From Anisus vortex (taxonomy: Eukaryota > Mollusca > Gastropoda > Planorbidae), in NCBI GenBank assembly GCA_949126835.1, contig OX421493.1:58947898-59011897 (forward strand): DNA of 64,000 bases, given 5' to 3'. Below are positions 63,484-64,000 of this stretch, one piece after another (the stretch's first letter is position 1; each line of letters begins with the position of its first letter). Below the pieces are notes generated by a model. That model was given only the letters and a program-made list of their open reading frames with translations. It did no database searches and was not told where the DNA came from. Position numbers and translations under genes: made by a program.

Positions 63484-64000
63484 TGTTGTGAGCTATTTTG
63501 AGTGAAAGAGAGTGGATATGAATGAATTAAAATCTATTGTCGACAAATGGGTGTGTGTAGGCGTGTATGTGTGTGTGTGTGTGTGTGTGTGAGCTCAGTG
63601 ATGTTATTGTAAAGATAGGAATGAATGAACTCAAGTCAGTTAGGGGGAATCGTGAATGAAGGGAGCGAACACGGGGTGTGTAAGATAGGAAGACTGGACA
63701 TTCGGGGTATGAGAGCTGAACAGGAGAGAGCTGTAGGGATTTTGATTGGTGATTCGGTATGTACATGTAAAATAAAGGTGGAACTGAAACCCTTGTGTCC
63801 AGCGTGTTAGTTGAATAAAGAACAGTGTAATATAATTATAACATTTGGCGCCCAACTAGAGGTTCGACCCAGACCCAGTACGTCTCGAACTGGGAATAAC
63901 AAGCGTTGTGTGCAGTTTCCATACTTTAGAGGTTCGACCAGACCCTGTACGTCTCGAACTTGAAATAACATTTAACATTAGTTTAAATGGTGCGATGATC
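63484..64000 (+). mobile_element. 5' LTR and leader of a second copy of the 4.3-kb element family, cut by the window end
   Basis: The LTR at 63484-63843 (TGTTGTGAGC..ATAACA) is nearly identical to the LTRs at 24873 and 28803 but on the plus strand. The primer-binding site TGGCGCCCAAC starts at 63846, then the same leader runs to the end. It is not a solo LTR, because leader sequence follows. Confidence 0.9.

Overview
This is a eukaryotic nuclear window, AT-rich, intron-bearing and crowded with transposons. The best guess for the organism is a mollusc, probably a gastropod. That rests on one long host gene whose product has EGF-like and lectin-like modules outside the cell and two tyrosine-phosphatase domains inside, an arrangement I associate with molluscs, and on several tRNA-derived SINE families. 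The host assignment is inference. There are no operons, rRNA genes, CRISPR arrays or bacterial genes.

The only clear host gene lies on the minus strand from 62231 down to 22321. I resolved 28 exons by joining GT..AG splice sites in phase. They give 3665 bp and 1220 codons plus a stop, with no frameshift. The order is one EGF-like exon, two galactose-binding (fucolectin/F5-8-like) modules, five EGF-like exons, a membrane helix, an active-looking phosphatase domain (D1) and a degenerate second domain (D2). The signal peptide and start codon are not in the window, or I could not recognise them. Residue numbers in this report count from the first visible exon.

1-22.3 kb holds no complete host gene. 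It carries LINE 3' ends, SINEs, hAT-type MITEs, two Helitron-like 3' ends, a TTAA-flanked MITE, a gag fragment, a frameshifted THAP exon and several minisatellites.

22.3-39.6 kb holds the membrane and phosphatase exons. A complete 4.3-kb LTR element (24873-29166, TSD AGGAT) sits in one intron. 39.8-47.9 kb is a complete 8.07-kb LTR retrotransposon (TSD CTACT) in the intron between the last EGF exon and the membrane exon. Its domain order is gag-protease-integrase-RT-RNase H. This is the Gmr1-like order, not the usual Ty3/gypsy order.

48-62.3 kb holds the ectodomain exons. Its largest intron contains a broken LINE split by a 2.2-kb hAT element (58987-61184, TSD TATATATT). 62.3-64 kb is upstream. 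It contains LINE remnants and, at 63484, the 5' LTR and leader of a second copy of the 4.3-kb element family, running off the window on the plus strand.
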